Shown here: in pieces, positions 53,589 to 64,000 of the stretch | Numbering within the stretch: position 1 is the stretch's first letter | Layout of the letters: every line of letters begins with the position of its first letter | Translations under genes and position numbers: made by a program | DNA from: Karstenula rhodostoma CBS 690.94 | Taxonomy: Eukaryota > Ascomycota > Dothideomycetes > Pleosporales > Didymosphaeriaceae | Assembly: GCA_010093485.1 (NCBI GenBank) | Contig: MU001493.1 | Location: forward strand, 963,599-1,027,598 | Direction of reading: 5' to 3' | Length of the DNA: 64,000 bases | The notes under the pieces: generated by a model | The model's input: the letters and a program-made list of their open reading frames with translations, nothing else | What the model was told of the DNA's origin: nothing | Databases searched by the model: none

Positions 53589-54659
53589 ATGAAGGGCATC
53601 CAGATCAAAGAATATGTCAATGTAACACAGCCTGGCCCAGATGACTCTGCGCTAAGTCGTCTCCCACACTGACCCCTCCAGGGCCCCGACGACCTCAAAG
53701 TAACCTCCCTTCCCACGCCCACGCCCAAACCAAACGAATACCTCATCGCCATCCACGCCTCGGCAACAAACTTCTTCGACCTCCTCCAGATCCGCGGCAA
53801 GTACCAGCACCAGCCGCCCTTCCCTTGGGTTGCCGGCTCCGAATTCTCCGGCACCGTCGTCTCCGCGCCCAGCGCCTCGTCCGCACCCAAATACAAGCCT
53901 GGCGACAAGGTCTTCGGTGCAACACAGGGTGGCTACGCGACACACGTAGCGTGCACTGAAGAGCGCCTACGACCTGTGCCCAGGGGCTGGAGCTTCCAAG
54001 ATGCGGCAGGCGTGTTCGTCACGGCGCCGACAAGCTACGCGGGGCTTGTAGTTCGGGCGGGGATCAAGGAGGGCGACTGGGTGCTTGTGCATGCTGCTGC
54101 GGGCGGCGTGGGGCTGGCCGCCGTGCAGATCGCGAAGGCGTTCGGGGCAAAGGTCATTGCGACGGCGGGGACGCAACATAAACTCGATGTGGCCAAGTCG
54201 TTTGGTGCAGACTACGCCGTCGACTACAAGCAGAAAGACTGGCCGGACCAGGTCAAGAAACTCACGCCCAAGGGACGCGGCGTGGACATCGTCTACGACC
54301 CTGTTGGTCTGATTGCGCAGTCCATGAAATGCACGGCCTGGAATGGACGACTACTTGTGGTTGGATTTGCGGCAGGAGACATCGAGAAGCTGGCGACGAA
54401 CCGCGTGCTCCTGAAGAACGTGAGTGTCGTGGGACTTCATTGGGGCATGTACGCTGTCAATGAGCCTGAGATGGTCGAGAAGGTGTGGGATGGTCTGTTC
54501 AAGCTTATGGATGAGGGCAAATATAAGGGCACAGTATTCTCGGACCAAGAGTACGTGGGGCTTGAGAGCGTGCCTGCTGCACTGAAGGCTTTGGGCGGGA
54601 GAGAAAGTTGGGGCAAAGTAGTCGTCAAGGTGCCGCAGGAGGGACAAAGTAAGATTTGA
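53589..54659 (+). CDS. medium-chain quinone oxidoreductase-like protein (zeta-crystallin type)
   Basis: Exons 53589-53621 and 53682-54659 (336 aa); the 60-nt intron joins EYVN to GPDDLKV. NADPH-dependent reductase or dehydrogenase lacking zinc ligands. Seen: catalytic-domain block ATNFFDLLQIRGKYQ, PFPWVAGSEFSGTV, GDKVFGATQGGYA, the cofactor motif HAAAGGVGLAAVQIAK, and DIVYDPVG. C-terminal NRVLLKNVSVVGLHWG is typical of the family. Probably cytosolic; quinones or enones are likely substrates, but that rests on family only. Confidence 0.92.
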
Positions 54660-54822
54660 GAGGCCTCGCTTGCGGATTGTAGATGGGAATTTTCTGCAAG
54701 TGGGCCTCGCTTTTTGACGAGATACAACCCAACTCGCACCATTTTTGCCCAGGAGTGATTCCACGCTGCACAACCGGCTTTATATACTCTGTCTGTGGAA
54801 AAAGTGACATCGCAGCTCAACA

Positions 54823-54906
54823 GGCTCGGTGGTGTAGTTGGTTATCACGTCAGTCTAACATTCGTTAGCACACTGAAGGTCCCGAGTTCAAACCTCGGCT
54901 GAGTCA
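54823..54906 (+). tRNA. tRNA-Val(AAC) with 10-nt intron
   Basis: Acceptor stem GGCTCGG with CTGAGTC, discriminator A54906. D arm with GTAGTTGGTTATCAC. Anticodon stem TCAGT/ACTGA. T arm CCGAG/CTCGG around TTCAAAC. Anticodon at 54857-54859; the 17-nt loop leaves a 10-nt intron (54861-54870) one base after the anticodon. Confidence 0.93.
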
Positions 54907-55326
54907 CTCGTTCTTACGATCGTCTCCTGTTCTGCGTTTGATTCGCAGTTTCTTTTTTGCCGTTTTGCTCTTGTTGGGCTCCTCTGTCTGGAGCTGGGAT
55001 GACGACACAGTTCACTTGGAGAGGTGCAAGCTAGTCGCAAATTTTTAGCATTGCATACGACCACAAAGCACAGGTTTGACGCTCGGTAGTAGTACGCAGA
55101 CTTGCTACGGCGTGTTTGCATAGACGAGCGCAGCATGACCCCCCACGATGAAGGGAAAAAGAAATCCCATCTCGAAGAATGGTAGGTACCTCATCACCAC
55201 CAAACAACGAATATCAGTAGACTACACCCCAAATCGCCCACATAAACTTGCTGGTAGATTGCACAACGAACATTCAAGTAACGTTATACTCCTCCCCCAC
55301 TACCCCCCTCTCCCCTCTCCCCCTCC
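54907..55326. other. intergenic, no gene seen
   Basis: CT-rich DNA (55285-55345) precedes the stop codon of the next gene. A T run just 3' of the tRNA (TTTTTT near 54953) may be the Pol III terminator. Confidence 0.45.
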
Positions 55327-55960
55327 CTACCCAATCCAATTCCTCCCCACCCCCCTCGGCACCACAAACCTCAGTCTCTCCAACGCCCCCATCGTCTCCC
55401 TCACCGCAGGCTCCCCTCCCATGCCCGCGCCAACCGCCGCCTCGCACCACGCGTGGCACTCTCCTACACAAACACACACGTCAGTCAGCAAACAAGCAAG
55501 CAAACGACCAGCACCAACGGGGAGGGGCAGCGATTGGGGCAGCGGCACCACGCTACTCACCTATCTTCTCGTGCAGGTCCTTCACCAGCATCCCAATGTG
55601 CAGCGTGTAGTGTATGATGGGCGGGTACGCGGCGTTGATGTGGCGGAGGATGGCGATGGGGGAGTCGGCGGTGTAGGCGTAGTCTCTGTGTTGGGCGTGG
55701 GCTCCGTCGTCCGAGGGCTGGCCCGCGGTGAAGGGGTGGTCTGGTACTACGGGGACGTCGTGTTCCGCGGGGGTTGGGGGCAAGGGCTCACGCAAGGCTG
55801 AGTGCTGGACGGTTGGGTCTGAGACGCGCGGTGGGGGAGGTGCGGCATCGCGCTGGGGAGATGCTTCGGCTGCGTCGCCATGGTGAGTTCGAGGCGGCGG
55901 GGGAGGCTGCGTTGATGTGGACGTGTCTCGTGCGGTTGGTTTCTGGTGTCCGATCTTCAT
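55327..55960 (-). CDS. small proline-rich hypothetical protein
   Basis: Exons (minus) 55960-55561 and 55463-55327 (178 aa); the 97-nt intron joins LHEKIG to ECHAWCEAA. Residues 1-75 are Pro/Thr/Ala-rich and probably disordered. Residues 85-178 look folded: YTADSPIAILRHINAAYPPI, YTLHIGMLVKDLHEKIGE, and MGALERLRFVVPRGVGRNW. No family recognised. The splice-restored conserved-looking C-terminal half argues that it is real. The frame opens 8 codons further upstream at a Lys-rich ATG (55984); I prefer 55960. Confidence 0.65.
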
Positions 55961-56486
55961 GACTTTTTTTTTCTTCCTTTCCAACGGCAGTGAACGCTCG
56001 GGGAAACGTGGGTAATGGACTGTTGCGGAAAGAAATACACAGTACCTCCCACAGCGGATCCACGGCTATGATAAAGGGCTCGGTGTCCATGTGTGAGACA
56101 TATATCTATCTTTGCTCTTTGACTGTCTCCCTCCCTGCATGGGCTGCGGCACGCCCCTGACTCACATCTACACAAAGCACTTACTCACACAGCACCACTA
56201 CAATCAGCAAAACGTGTAAATGTACGTTTTTCACTCATTGTTAAAGTGTCATCTCTGATACTCATTCCACCCTCGCTATCTACCTCTCCAACCACCCATA
56301 CGCCTAGCATCCGTGATGGACTTCACGTCTTCCCTCCCAAAAGACCTATCCGTACCATCCCATCCAAACGCCAGCCCGGCCAGGCTCAATCAGATAAAGG
56401 AGAGAGCCCTGTAAATGCAAGCTATGCGCAGTGTACATGCGAACGAACGCCCTTGACCTGAAAGAAAAGTAGAGTGGAGTACCGCT
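55961..56486. other. intergenic, no gene seen
   Basis: Contains the promoter of the proline-rich gene and the 3' flank of the RanBPM-like gene. Confidence 0.5.
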
Positions 56487-58717
56487 TCATTGTAAAAGGT
56501 CCTTTCGCACATTGATGAACGCGCCAGGCCCGCCGTCGTCTGCGAGCTCCGAGACCAGCGCTTCGGTTTGCTGCACCAAGCGCTCCAGCGCGGCAGAGCT
56601 CGACTTACCCAGGCTCACTGTGGACATGTTAGTTGGCCTTCATCCTAGTGTACCTGATGGAACCCAGGGCGGGCAGACTCACCTAGAATCGCACTGTTCA
56701 GCTCTTCCGCCACCGGCACCCTTCCACTCGTCTCCAGCAACGGCGCCAAACTGCTCTCCCTTACATTCTCATATGCAATCAGCGCAAACGTGTCCTCTAG
56801 CGCGCGCTTCACCTCCCGCCTCGGATCGTTGGCAAACTCCTGCTTGAGCTCCATCCCATACTCGATCATCGCGGTCGTCGAGTCCTGCAGCTTCTTCTGC
56901 TTGGCCTCGAGGTCGTCCTCGTCTTCATCGTCGTCGTCACCCCATGGCGCGCCGTTGTGTACGCCGAGCTGCTCGTCCAGCTCCATCTCAAAATCGTACT
57001 CGTCGGTTGCAGTGGAGTTGCGGTTGTTGAGGGTGGATGCAGTGGAGCGTTTGGACGGGGGCGTGGGAATGATGTGCGGGAGGACTTGGGCGTTGAGCTC
57101 GCTGCAGAGGCGGATCATCTCAATGAACTTGCGGCAGCGGAGCTTGAAGTAGATGTTTTCATTGTCACGCAGGACGGAGGGGTAGTAGGCGGTTGTGTGT
57201 TTGAGGGCTTTGTCAATGTCACCGTCGAGGATGGCTGCGCGTATGCCTGTGAAGAGTCAGTTTTGTGATGTTACATGCGTAGCGCGATTTGCTCTCACGT
57301 TGCCGGTTTATCGCATCGATGTCTTCCTCCGTTTGGAGGTACAGGACGTCGGCTTGACCATCAGCAGCCAGAGCTTGGGCCTCTTCAATGGCTTCTTCCG
57401 CAAAAGCTTTGGCTGTCTCCACGTATCCATCATGAGCTAGGTATTGCCCAATCAAGCTTTGTATAAACTGCGTCTCATCGGTCGAACCATGTTCCCTAGG
57501 CTGGCCTTTCGACAAAGCAATCTCTTGCTGAATGGTTGCCTTTTCCCCCTGCACTATGCTGTCAATGTCAAAGGCAAAAGGCTCCTGTCCAAAGTTTGCA
57601 CGGAGAGCCTCATTGGGCTTCTTCATGCCGATACTAGGGTAGTACTGGACATTGGGTTTCAAGTTTTCGAAGGGGGCACCTGCAATCGTTAGTATGCCTT
57701 TTGGAAGGTCTGCATCCCACTGACCTATATACTGTCCGTTCTTCGTAAAGAAGGCCGTGTTGGTGCGGAAGTTGATGCCACACCCTATGACATCCAAAGT
57801 GCCGAATTTCGGACCGAACGGCTTCCCAGACGTCGTGCTGGTAAAGGAAAGCCCGTCGTCGCCGTGGTACGCAAAAGAACCAGGCTCCCACCCAGGTATC
57901 CTGTTCAGAGGCACCTTTGCTTCGGAGAATCCGACCCCAATAATTCTACTCAACCAATGTTAGCTCGCGGTTGGATCCACACGGCAAGTGGGACCTACCC
58001 GTCTTTGCCCTTAGAAACCACGGTGACCTCGTAGTAATAGATTCCGCACTGCCGCGGCATAGGGAAGTCGGCTCGAATCGCTGCCGCCTCGTCGTGTCCT
58101 GACTTGGATGCGCCAGCGAACTTAGCAAGCCTCCCGTCTTCCTCCACCTCCATCTGCGCAAACTTGTCCTTCTCGTCCCATCGCGTCGGCCAGGGAGCGA
58201 CTGGCTCTTCTATGAATGCGGGGGTGCGTTCGATAATCTCGTGGGTGAGCCCGCGGTACGAATGGCCCGGTTTGTGCAGATTGACGCTGCTCGAGCTTGT
58301 CGATAACGATCCGGCGTTTGAGGAGTGCGTCGACCGCTGCTCTCGGTATGCGGCTATCCTCGCTTTGTGCGCCTCCTCCAGCTTCTCGGCATGTCTTGAC
58401 CCGCGCAGGTACGAGGGTACAAAGAAGGCAGGCGCTCCGGCATCTTGCAAGCTGCTATATCCCCCCATGTGGCCCATCTGACTTGAATACGACGGGACTG
58501 GCCCGCTCCGACTCAGCGAGTTGGACATGCTGCCGTGGTGGCCGTCGGCGTCTATCGAGCGCGCGTGGCGGGAGTGGGAGTAGGAGGACATTGCGAGCGG
58601 GAACGAGCCACTGTTGGCCAGGTGAGAGAACTGTCCTGAGCGCGCAGGAACCGGATTGGACTGGCCACTGCCTGCATTTCCTGAAGCTACCTGCGCGTAC
58701 GAGCCTCGGCGGAACAT
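56487..58717 (-). CDS. RanBPM/Gid1 (Vid30) family subunit of the GID/CTLH ubiquitin ligase
   Basis: Exons (minus) 58717-57999, 57945-57299, 57246-56683 and 56617-56487 (686 aa). Scaffold subunit that recruits substrates to the GID/CTLH E3 ligase, which in yeast removes gluconeogenic enzymes. N-terminal 100 residues are Ser/Gly-rich and disordered. SPRY domain about 185-355, rebuilt across intron 1 (GKDGIIGVGFSEAKV), with CGIYYYEVTV and CGINFRTNTAFFTKNG. LisH at about 397-425 (QFIQSLIGQYLAHDGYVETA). CTLH from about 455 (RIRAAILDGDIDKALKH, rebuilt across intron 2). CRA to the end, with an acidic Asp/Glu run near 540-560. Introns are 53, 52 and 65 nt. Confidence 0.93.
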
Positions 58718-60424
58718 GGCGGTGAGGGTCTAGGAGCTCGTAATCGAATGTCGGCAAGCGGCGGTAGGAAGTAGGTTGGGAAACAGCCACGCCCAGCGCA
58801 GAAGTCGAACACGGCGAGATGCGATGACCAGAAGAATGGGTTGGATGCCGTGAGCAGCCTACCAGCGGACGAGGCAGGGGCGCGTGCAGCGGCAGTCAGA
58901 AGAGCTGCGAATGGTAGGTTAGTCGACGAGCTCGGGTGAGTTGGCGACGACGAGGAAGGAAACGGCGTTCGTCAACGCCGCTCAAGGTTCTTCAAAGCTG
59001 GGCCTGCAAACACGTTCATCGTTCGCGCACGACGGTCTGACGGTGGTGCGTGGACAGTAACTTGCGGGGGAAGTCGGACGGAGTCGTCAATGAGCTCAGC
59101 GATGGCGTCGACGCGAACAGAGCGAGGTTCAATGCACGCCCCCGCACTACGCTACATCGCGTGTACTTTGCTCACTGATAACACGGCCTATCTTGCGCCG
59201 TCACAAGATCAAACAAAAGGAACCGCACCGGGCCTTTGGAAGCGTTGTGTTACCGTATGCTTTCAGCTTGAGCTTGGTCGCAATCGCCTCTGCATCGTCG
59301 ATAACTCATGTCGCGTTCATACGAAGAATAGCTCTCAAGCAGTCCATGTGGCGAATCTCTTGAAACATATTGATGTATAGCTTCTAAAGTCATGGAATAT
59401 CATCACTGCATCCTTCTTGGCGCTGCTATCGTTTGCAGTTACTGTGCGGACTCGGAAGATCAACAGGCTTACCAGACCAACGTAGCATGTCTTCTGCGTC
59501 AGTACGAGTACCAGCGATACACTGTCAAGTCAACATTTACGTACTCATAGCAGCCCAACTTACCCTACGATTACTTATCGAAACTGACTTGGTGAAAGCT
59601 TCGGTTCAATTCCGGTCTTTCCGTTGATACGGGAGTGCGTCTATCAAAGCGGTGGAGTTACCGGTCCGGGTCTCCACACTAACAACTGGGTGATATTCTG
59701 GGCAAGAAAATAGTCATACGAAGACTCTCCTGACATGTAACTCTCCAGCTTGCCAATACCCTGACATGATGTTGTGAATCTTAAGCTACAAGGGTCTACA
59801 ATACGATAGGATCCTGATAGTCGAGTAAGCTACTCCTACAGGAGGTAAGGCAACTGCGGCAGCGCATTAGCATCACACACGATCACGAGTAAATGCTGAA
59901 TGCATCTGCTTTCTTCTCTACACACAATCACGATGATAGGAAGTGGGCACATCACGTCAAGCGCGCAGGAGTGTAAGGAGACGGTCGATTCGCACTCAGT
60001 GTAAAGAATACTCAGTGTCTGCCTCCTCTTGCTATACAAATACAACTAGCTGAACGACACCTGGTGCACCAAACTCAGCTCCCTATGTGACCCACCCGGT
60101 CAAAACTTCAGGGGATCACATGCAACATAGAACCCACCGGCCTATGCTAGCCGCAAACGCCATCGCTATCCAGGCATAAATCCAGAAACCAGTTTTGTCC
60201 CAAGCCCGCCTTGGGTCCCAGTGCGCCAAACGTATACGCATAAATATAGGGACTATACAAATACAGCAGTAAACAAAATCCACACAAGAGCACGCCAGCA
60301 TGGGAAGCGATGTACCCAGAACGCAGCCATGGATGGATATGCAAATAGAAGGTCATGGTCTAGTGCATAGCACGGAGCATGGTAGAATGGTGTCATTCAA
60401 TCGACGACAGAGAGTACTGGTGCG
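58718..60424. other. 1.7 kb intergenic, no gene seen
   Basis: GC-rich promoter DNA near 58720-59100, then AT-richer DNA with only short unsupported frames. Confidence 0.5.
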
Positions 60425-61378
60425 TCATGAAGCAACAGCAAGAGGGGTTGGTGAGCTTGCGAGGCGTGCGGGCGGTATGGGTGTGCCGACGTCTCCGTTG
60501 AGGCCGCTCCTGTCGCTAATGGCGCTGCTCTCATCCTTGATCTTGGAGTCGCTTGAACCGGTGGTGTCGCTCTTGACATCCTCGGAGAAGGCGGCGCTCT
60601 TGGGGGGTGCTCGCCAGGTGGGTGCTTCCCAGACCACGCCGGTGAAGCTGCGGATCTGGAACCTCTTCTTTCCCCACTTGCGGCAGGGCTTGCCGGATCG
60701 GTCGAGCGCACGTAGGTTGGCGTTGATGGTGCCCATGTTGGCTTTGGGGCCTAACTTCTGGGCGGGTGCAGGAGCAGCAAAGGGAGCCTTGTTGTTCGGG
60801 TCATTGATCATGTCGCCCCTGTGTTGCTGTTAGCACTGGCCTTGTGTGCACGATATCGATTTCGCTCTTGACACAAGTCCGGGCACTTTGCGTCAGGGGT
60901 GGATAGGCAATACATGCTCGACAGCAGGTCGGCGTCTCGTCCTTGGCTGGGCGGCAGAGGAAGCGCATCGCATGGTGCGCAGCCCCTTGAGGGCAACGTG
61001 ACAGACGATGGTGATGAGAAGGGACAGTACTTACATGCGTTGTTTCTTCTTCGGGCCTGGCTTACCCCGTGGCTTAGGGGTGCCGTCGATAGCGGCAGCA
61101 CTTCTCTTGGTGCCAGCACTGACTCTCGGACCCGGCTTCTTCCTGCCCTTTGCATCTGTCGCGGGCGGGGCCAGCAGGCCGTTGTCGACGCCGTTCACAG
61201 GCGTGGCGGCATCGCCCGGGGTGTCGAGCGGTGTCGGCTCGACGATGTGGGCAGGCGTGTTGGGCGACGACGAGAGCTTGTCGGATGACTTTGACGACGG
61301 CTCATGGGGGAACTTGGCCAGCGCCTCGGGGGCCAGCGGGAGCCTGACGAGCAGCGACTTGGTCTTTGCGGAGGACAT
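60425..61378 (-). CDS. IES4: INO80 complex subunit Ies4
   Basis: Exons (minus) 61378-61035 and 60818-60425 (245 aa); the 216-nt intron joins KKKQRM to GDMINDP. Nuclear, accessory subunit of the INO80 chromatin remodeller. Seen: LLVRLPL near the N-terminus, basic nuclear-localisation-like runs (KGRKKPGPR, KPRGKPGPKKKQR), and the diagnostic C-terminal block SGKPCRKWGKKRFQIRSFTG followed by WEAPTWRAP. The rest is Ser/Pro/Ala-rich and low-complexity. The short length fits the family. Confidence 0.9.
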
Positions 61379-61911
61379 GGCGGCGGCGGAGCGACGACGA
61401 TGTCTTGTGGCGGCGGTGGGAATAAAATGGGCGGACGGCAACGAGGGCGAGGATGCGCGTCGGCGGGGGTGGTGGTGGTGGTGATGGTGGTGAGGAAGGG
61501 CGCCGGGGTGCCGTGGGTTTATTCAACAAGTCAGCTGCTGGGCGGTGCGTACCCTTCTGTAGCGCTTGCCCAAGCTTTGAGTGGCTAGGTCCTGGAAACG
61601 TGAGGTGGCCGCTCAGGGTCTGTCGCACGTCGATGGACCTGTGGTGACGGGCGTGTGCAAAGTGCAAAGGGAGGATGAGGGTGCGGACGGGCGAGGGCGG
61701 CTGGTGTGAAGCCGGGGTTGACACGGTGAGGGTTTGATGGGGCGGCCATGATGGGTGGGCTGCGGCGGTCCAGGTGCACGGCGACGCTCTGCTCAATCGC
61801 TAAAGTGATTCCTGGGAGGAGAGGTTCACGGCCAAGACGATGTGCGCTAGGCCCCATCCGGACGCGTCCTCTTGCTCCCTCAGGCACGCCCTCGTGCACG
61901 CAAAGTGCGGA

Positions 61912-61942
<31 letters not shown>

Positions 61943-63297
61943 TCGCTGCGGCGGCGGCGATGCGTGTGCTCGCGCTGCTGCTCTGCGCTGCGCCGTTTGT
62001 CGGCGCGGGCGGGCTCTGTCGCACTCTGCTTTGCGCGCTAAGTGCAGCCTTGGTCCGCCGTCCGCCATTCTTGCCTTCCTGCCCGACCACACCGAGCAAC
62101 TTTGTTGCGACGCGCCACACACACCCGTCCCGTGGAACAAGGCCTTCAATGGAATTTGGTCCCGGCCAACAAGTGTCTTGGTCTCAGCTCTCGTCGTGGT
62201 GCTCCCCAAGCCCGCCCATGCGCCAGAGCTTGCGTGCGCGGTCCATCCGCCATCTTGTCCCGCCGCATTGCAAGCCCATCAGCGGTCGCGAACTCTTCCG
62301 CCCGTCCCCTGACGCGTTCCCGCGCCTTGATCAGGCCGACATGCTGGGCCTTGTGGTGCAGACGTTGGCCACGGCGGTCTGGCAGCTCACCGTAGCCACT
62401 CCAGGCTGATCCAGACTGCTCTCGTGTTTCCAACACCCAGGGTGGCCGGGAGTTGTGGCCAGTCCTGCATCTTCATCTCCAAGCCCGATGCGGCCTAGTA
62501 GCACGTGACGTTCACATTCCTGCATTATAACTCCAAATCTGCAGCTCCTTGCCAATATGCCCTCTGTGCTGAAGAGCCTGCTGTCGGCATTCTCTCTTCC
62601 GCACGCTTTGTTCCAAGTGTACTGCCACTGCCGACGCTGCACCAGCCCACGGCGACGACGCTATGCAGACTACCTAATCGTCAGCGGTGACGTGACGTTG
62701 GCAACCTGACGTTGGAACCAACATGCCCCGGCATCTCTCGGCATTGATGCAACACACCGAGCCTCGATGGGATGCGACAAGCCCGGGAAACCCTCCCTAG
62801 AGGCGGATCTCGCCTTATGTGTCACAGGATGCACAATGCAGACGTGGTTGGTACGTCTATGTCGGCCTGCACAATGCCCGATCTTTCGCGCGCCTTTCGC
62901 GGCGACCATGCTGGGCGCACGCTCCTTGCTTCATTGCCCGACGCAGACCCCACGCAAGCATAAACACGCTGCAGCGAAACACTCTAGACTGAAGATGGAC
63001 TATGCAATTTGTGACATCTGCCCTGCAATGTTCTGCTACCCGTTGCGACTCCCTCTACGCTCCCACCCGTGGGTATCGTGAAAGAATGTTGACCTGCCCA
63101 GCTGCAAATTTCCGGCCCGTTGAAATGCAAATACCCTCCCTACATAAACGCCCTTCTGTTCATTAGACACCGTGTTTTGTGAAAGCCCAACGCCATGTAC
63201 ACCCCAATGAAGACAAAGAAACCCCGGCCAGCAGCGTGACATTCGTCATGACTGGAAAGCATGCGTAAACGTCAACATGTCGTTCAAGGAGACCGTC
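61379..63297. other. 1.9 kb intergenic with short repeats, no gene seen
   Basis: GGT/GGC-rich repeats near 61465-61495 and a TGCGTC run at about 61914-61940. Frames are explained by composition. Confidence 0.5.
61914..61940. repeat. TGCGTC microsatellite
   Basis: Four to five tandem TGCGTC units followed by a GGC-rich run. Confidence 0.75.
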
Positions 63298-64000
63298 TCA
63301 CAACTCTGTCCAATGCACAGTCTCGACTCGTTCCAGCTCATAATAGCTTCTCTTCCTCTCCTTCTTCTCGGCCGGGTTCCTCCGCTTGAGTAAATTCTTC
63401 ACCCGCAAAGTCAACTTCCCCAGTGGATCGCTCTGTGCAGGCTGTTCTTCCTCCTTCTTTTCACCATCTTCCTCGGTCGGTGTATGGTTCTCCTTCTGCG
63501 GTTCTTCCTGGATCGACACTACTGGAAGTGATGATAGTGTTGTGTTGGCAGACATCTCTTTACTGATCAGTGTCTTCGACTTGTGCCTTGAGAATCGCTT
63601 CTTCGGCGGCTTTTGCAGAGGCACCAACATGTCCCATGCAGGTTCGCCAGGAGTAGCTTCACCCGCCTTCACAGGCGGCAACAGCACCAGGGTCGAGCCA
63701 TCCCAATTTGATCCCTGGCGAGGTGAGTATGCTGGCGTGGAAGGCTCCGAGTCGATCAGTGTACCAAAAGATTTGGCAGACATTGGTGGGGACATGGGTC
63801 CCGGCGTGGATGGAGACAAGGCTGACATGGGTGACATTGGAGGAAAGGGGGGCCTGGGCTCACTCGTACTTGGACGCGGTGATGGTGGGAGGCCAGAGAA
63901 ACGGTGGTATGGTGTGACGAGGCTGTTTGGCGAGAGCAGCGATGGCTCCTTTGGCATGCCGTGGCTGGTCAAGGCAGAGTATTCGGTGCGAGAGCCGGAG
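63298..64000 (-). CDS. Ser/Pro-rich hypothetical protein, 5' part beyond the window
   Basis: Open on the minus strand from the right edge to the stop at 63298, at least 233 residues; the start is outside. Rich in Ser, Pro and Thr with MSP repeats (PPMSPMSALSPSTPGPMSPP), then basic KKRFSRHKSKT, a Glu/Lys-rich stretch, and a conserved-looking C-terminus LGKLTLRVKNLLKRR and SYYELERVETVHWTEL. No domain recognised. Possibly a phosphorylated regulatory protein; this is a guess from composition. Confidence 0.7.
   Translation of the reverse strand, partial: SGSRTEYSALTSHGMPKEPSLLSPNSLVTPYHRFSGLPPSPRPSTSEPRPPFPPMSPMSALSPSTPGPMSPPMSAKSFGTLIDSEPSTPAYSPRQGSNWDGSTLVLLPPVKAGEATPGEPAWDMLVPLQKPPKKRFSRHKSKTLISKEMSANTTLSSLPVVSIQEEPQKENHTPTEEDGEKKEEEQPAQSDPLGKLTLRVKNLLKRRNPAEKKERKRSYYELERVETVHWTEL

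Noticed and set aside
60300..60833. 177-codon plus-strand frame
   Set aside because: Antisense shadow of IES4 exon 2.

Overview
The window is nuclear DNA of a filamentous ascomycete. Evidence: most genes are split by GT-AG introns of 50-230 nt with CTRAY-type branch sites, there are two intron-bearing tRNA-Val genes, and the proteins are ascomycete families (GT2 polysaccharide synthase, HET, DUF6590, STAND N-terminal domain, HNH_2, L-rhamnose pathway enzymes). A plant-associated Dothideomycete is my best guess, but this is inference from gene content. No virus, plasmid, CRISPR array or bacterial operon was seen. Exon coordinates were worked out by hand; for each spliced gene the exon lengths sum to whole codons and family motifs join across the junctions.

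Layout. 0.3-3.2 kb: an alpha/beta hydrolase and an ankyrin-like protein. 4.15 kb: tRNA-Val(TAC). 4.2-12.1 kb: no convincing gene. 12.2-13.8 kb: a GT2 polysaccharide synthase related to the hyphal-growth and virulence glycosyltransferase of wheat blotch fungi. 13.8-19.0 kb: no gene, many microsatellites. 19.0-21.9 kb: a convergent pair matching the first two steps of fungal L-rhamnose catabolism (lactonase LRA2-like and dehydrogenase LRA1-like). 22.6-26.2 kb: housekeeping genes ROK1 (ribosome biogenesis helicase) and ATP synthase subunit g.

27-42 kb is a distinct accessory island. It holds broken phosphotransferase (APH), HET and SDR genes, a two-domain DUF6590 protein, a STAND-type N-terminal domain joined directly to TPRs with no NTPase domain, an HNH_2 protein that has lost a catalytic histidine, and duplicated or dispersed repeats. 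The families present are typical of fungal self/non-self recognition loci, so this is the most interesting part of the window.

42.3-64 kb returns to ordinary gene density: a Dal5-type MFS transporter, a MYND-finger protein, a mucin-like single-pass surface protein (with a GC-AG intron), a sorbitol/xylitol-type dehydrogenase, ubiquilin DSK2 divergent from a quinone-oxidoreductase-like protein, tRNA-Val(AAC), a proline-rich unknown, a RanBPM/Gid1 subunit of the GID/CTLH ubiquitin ligase, the INO80 subunit Ies4, and the 3' part of a Ser/Pro-rich unknown that runs off the right edge.
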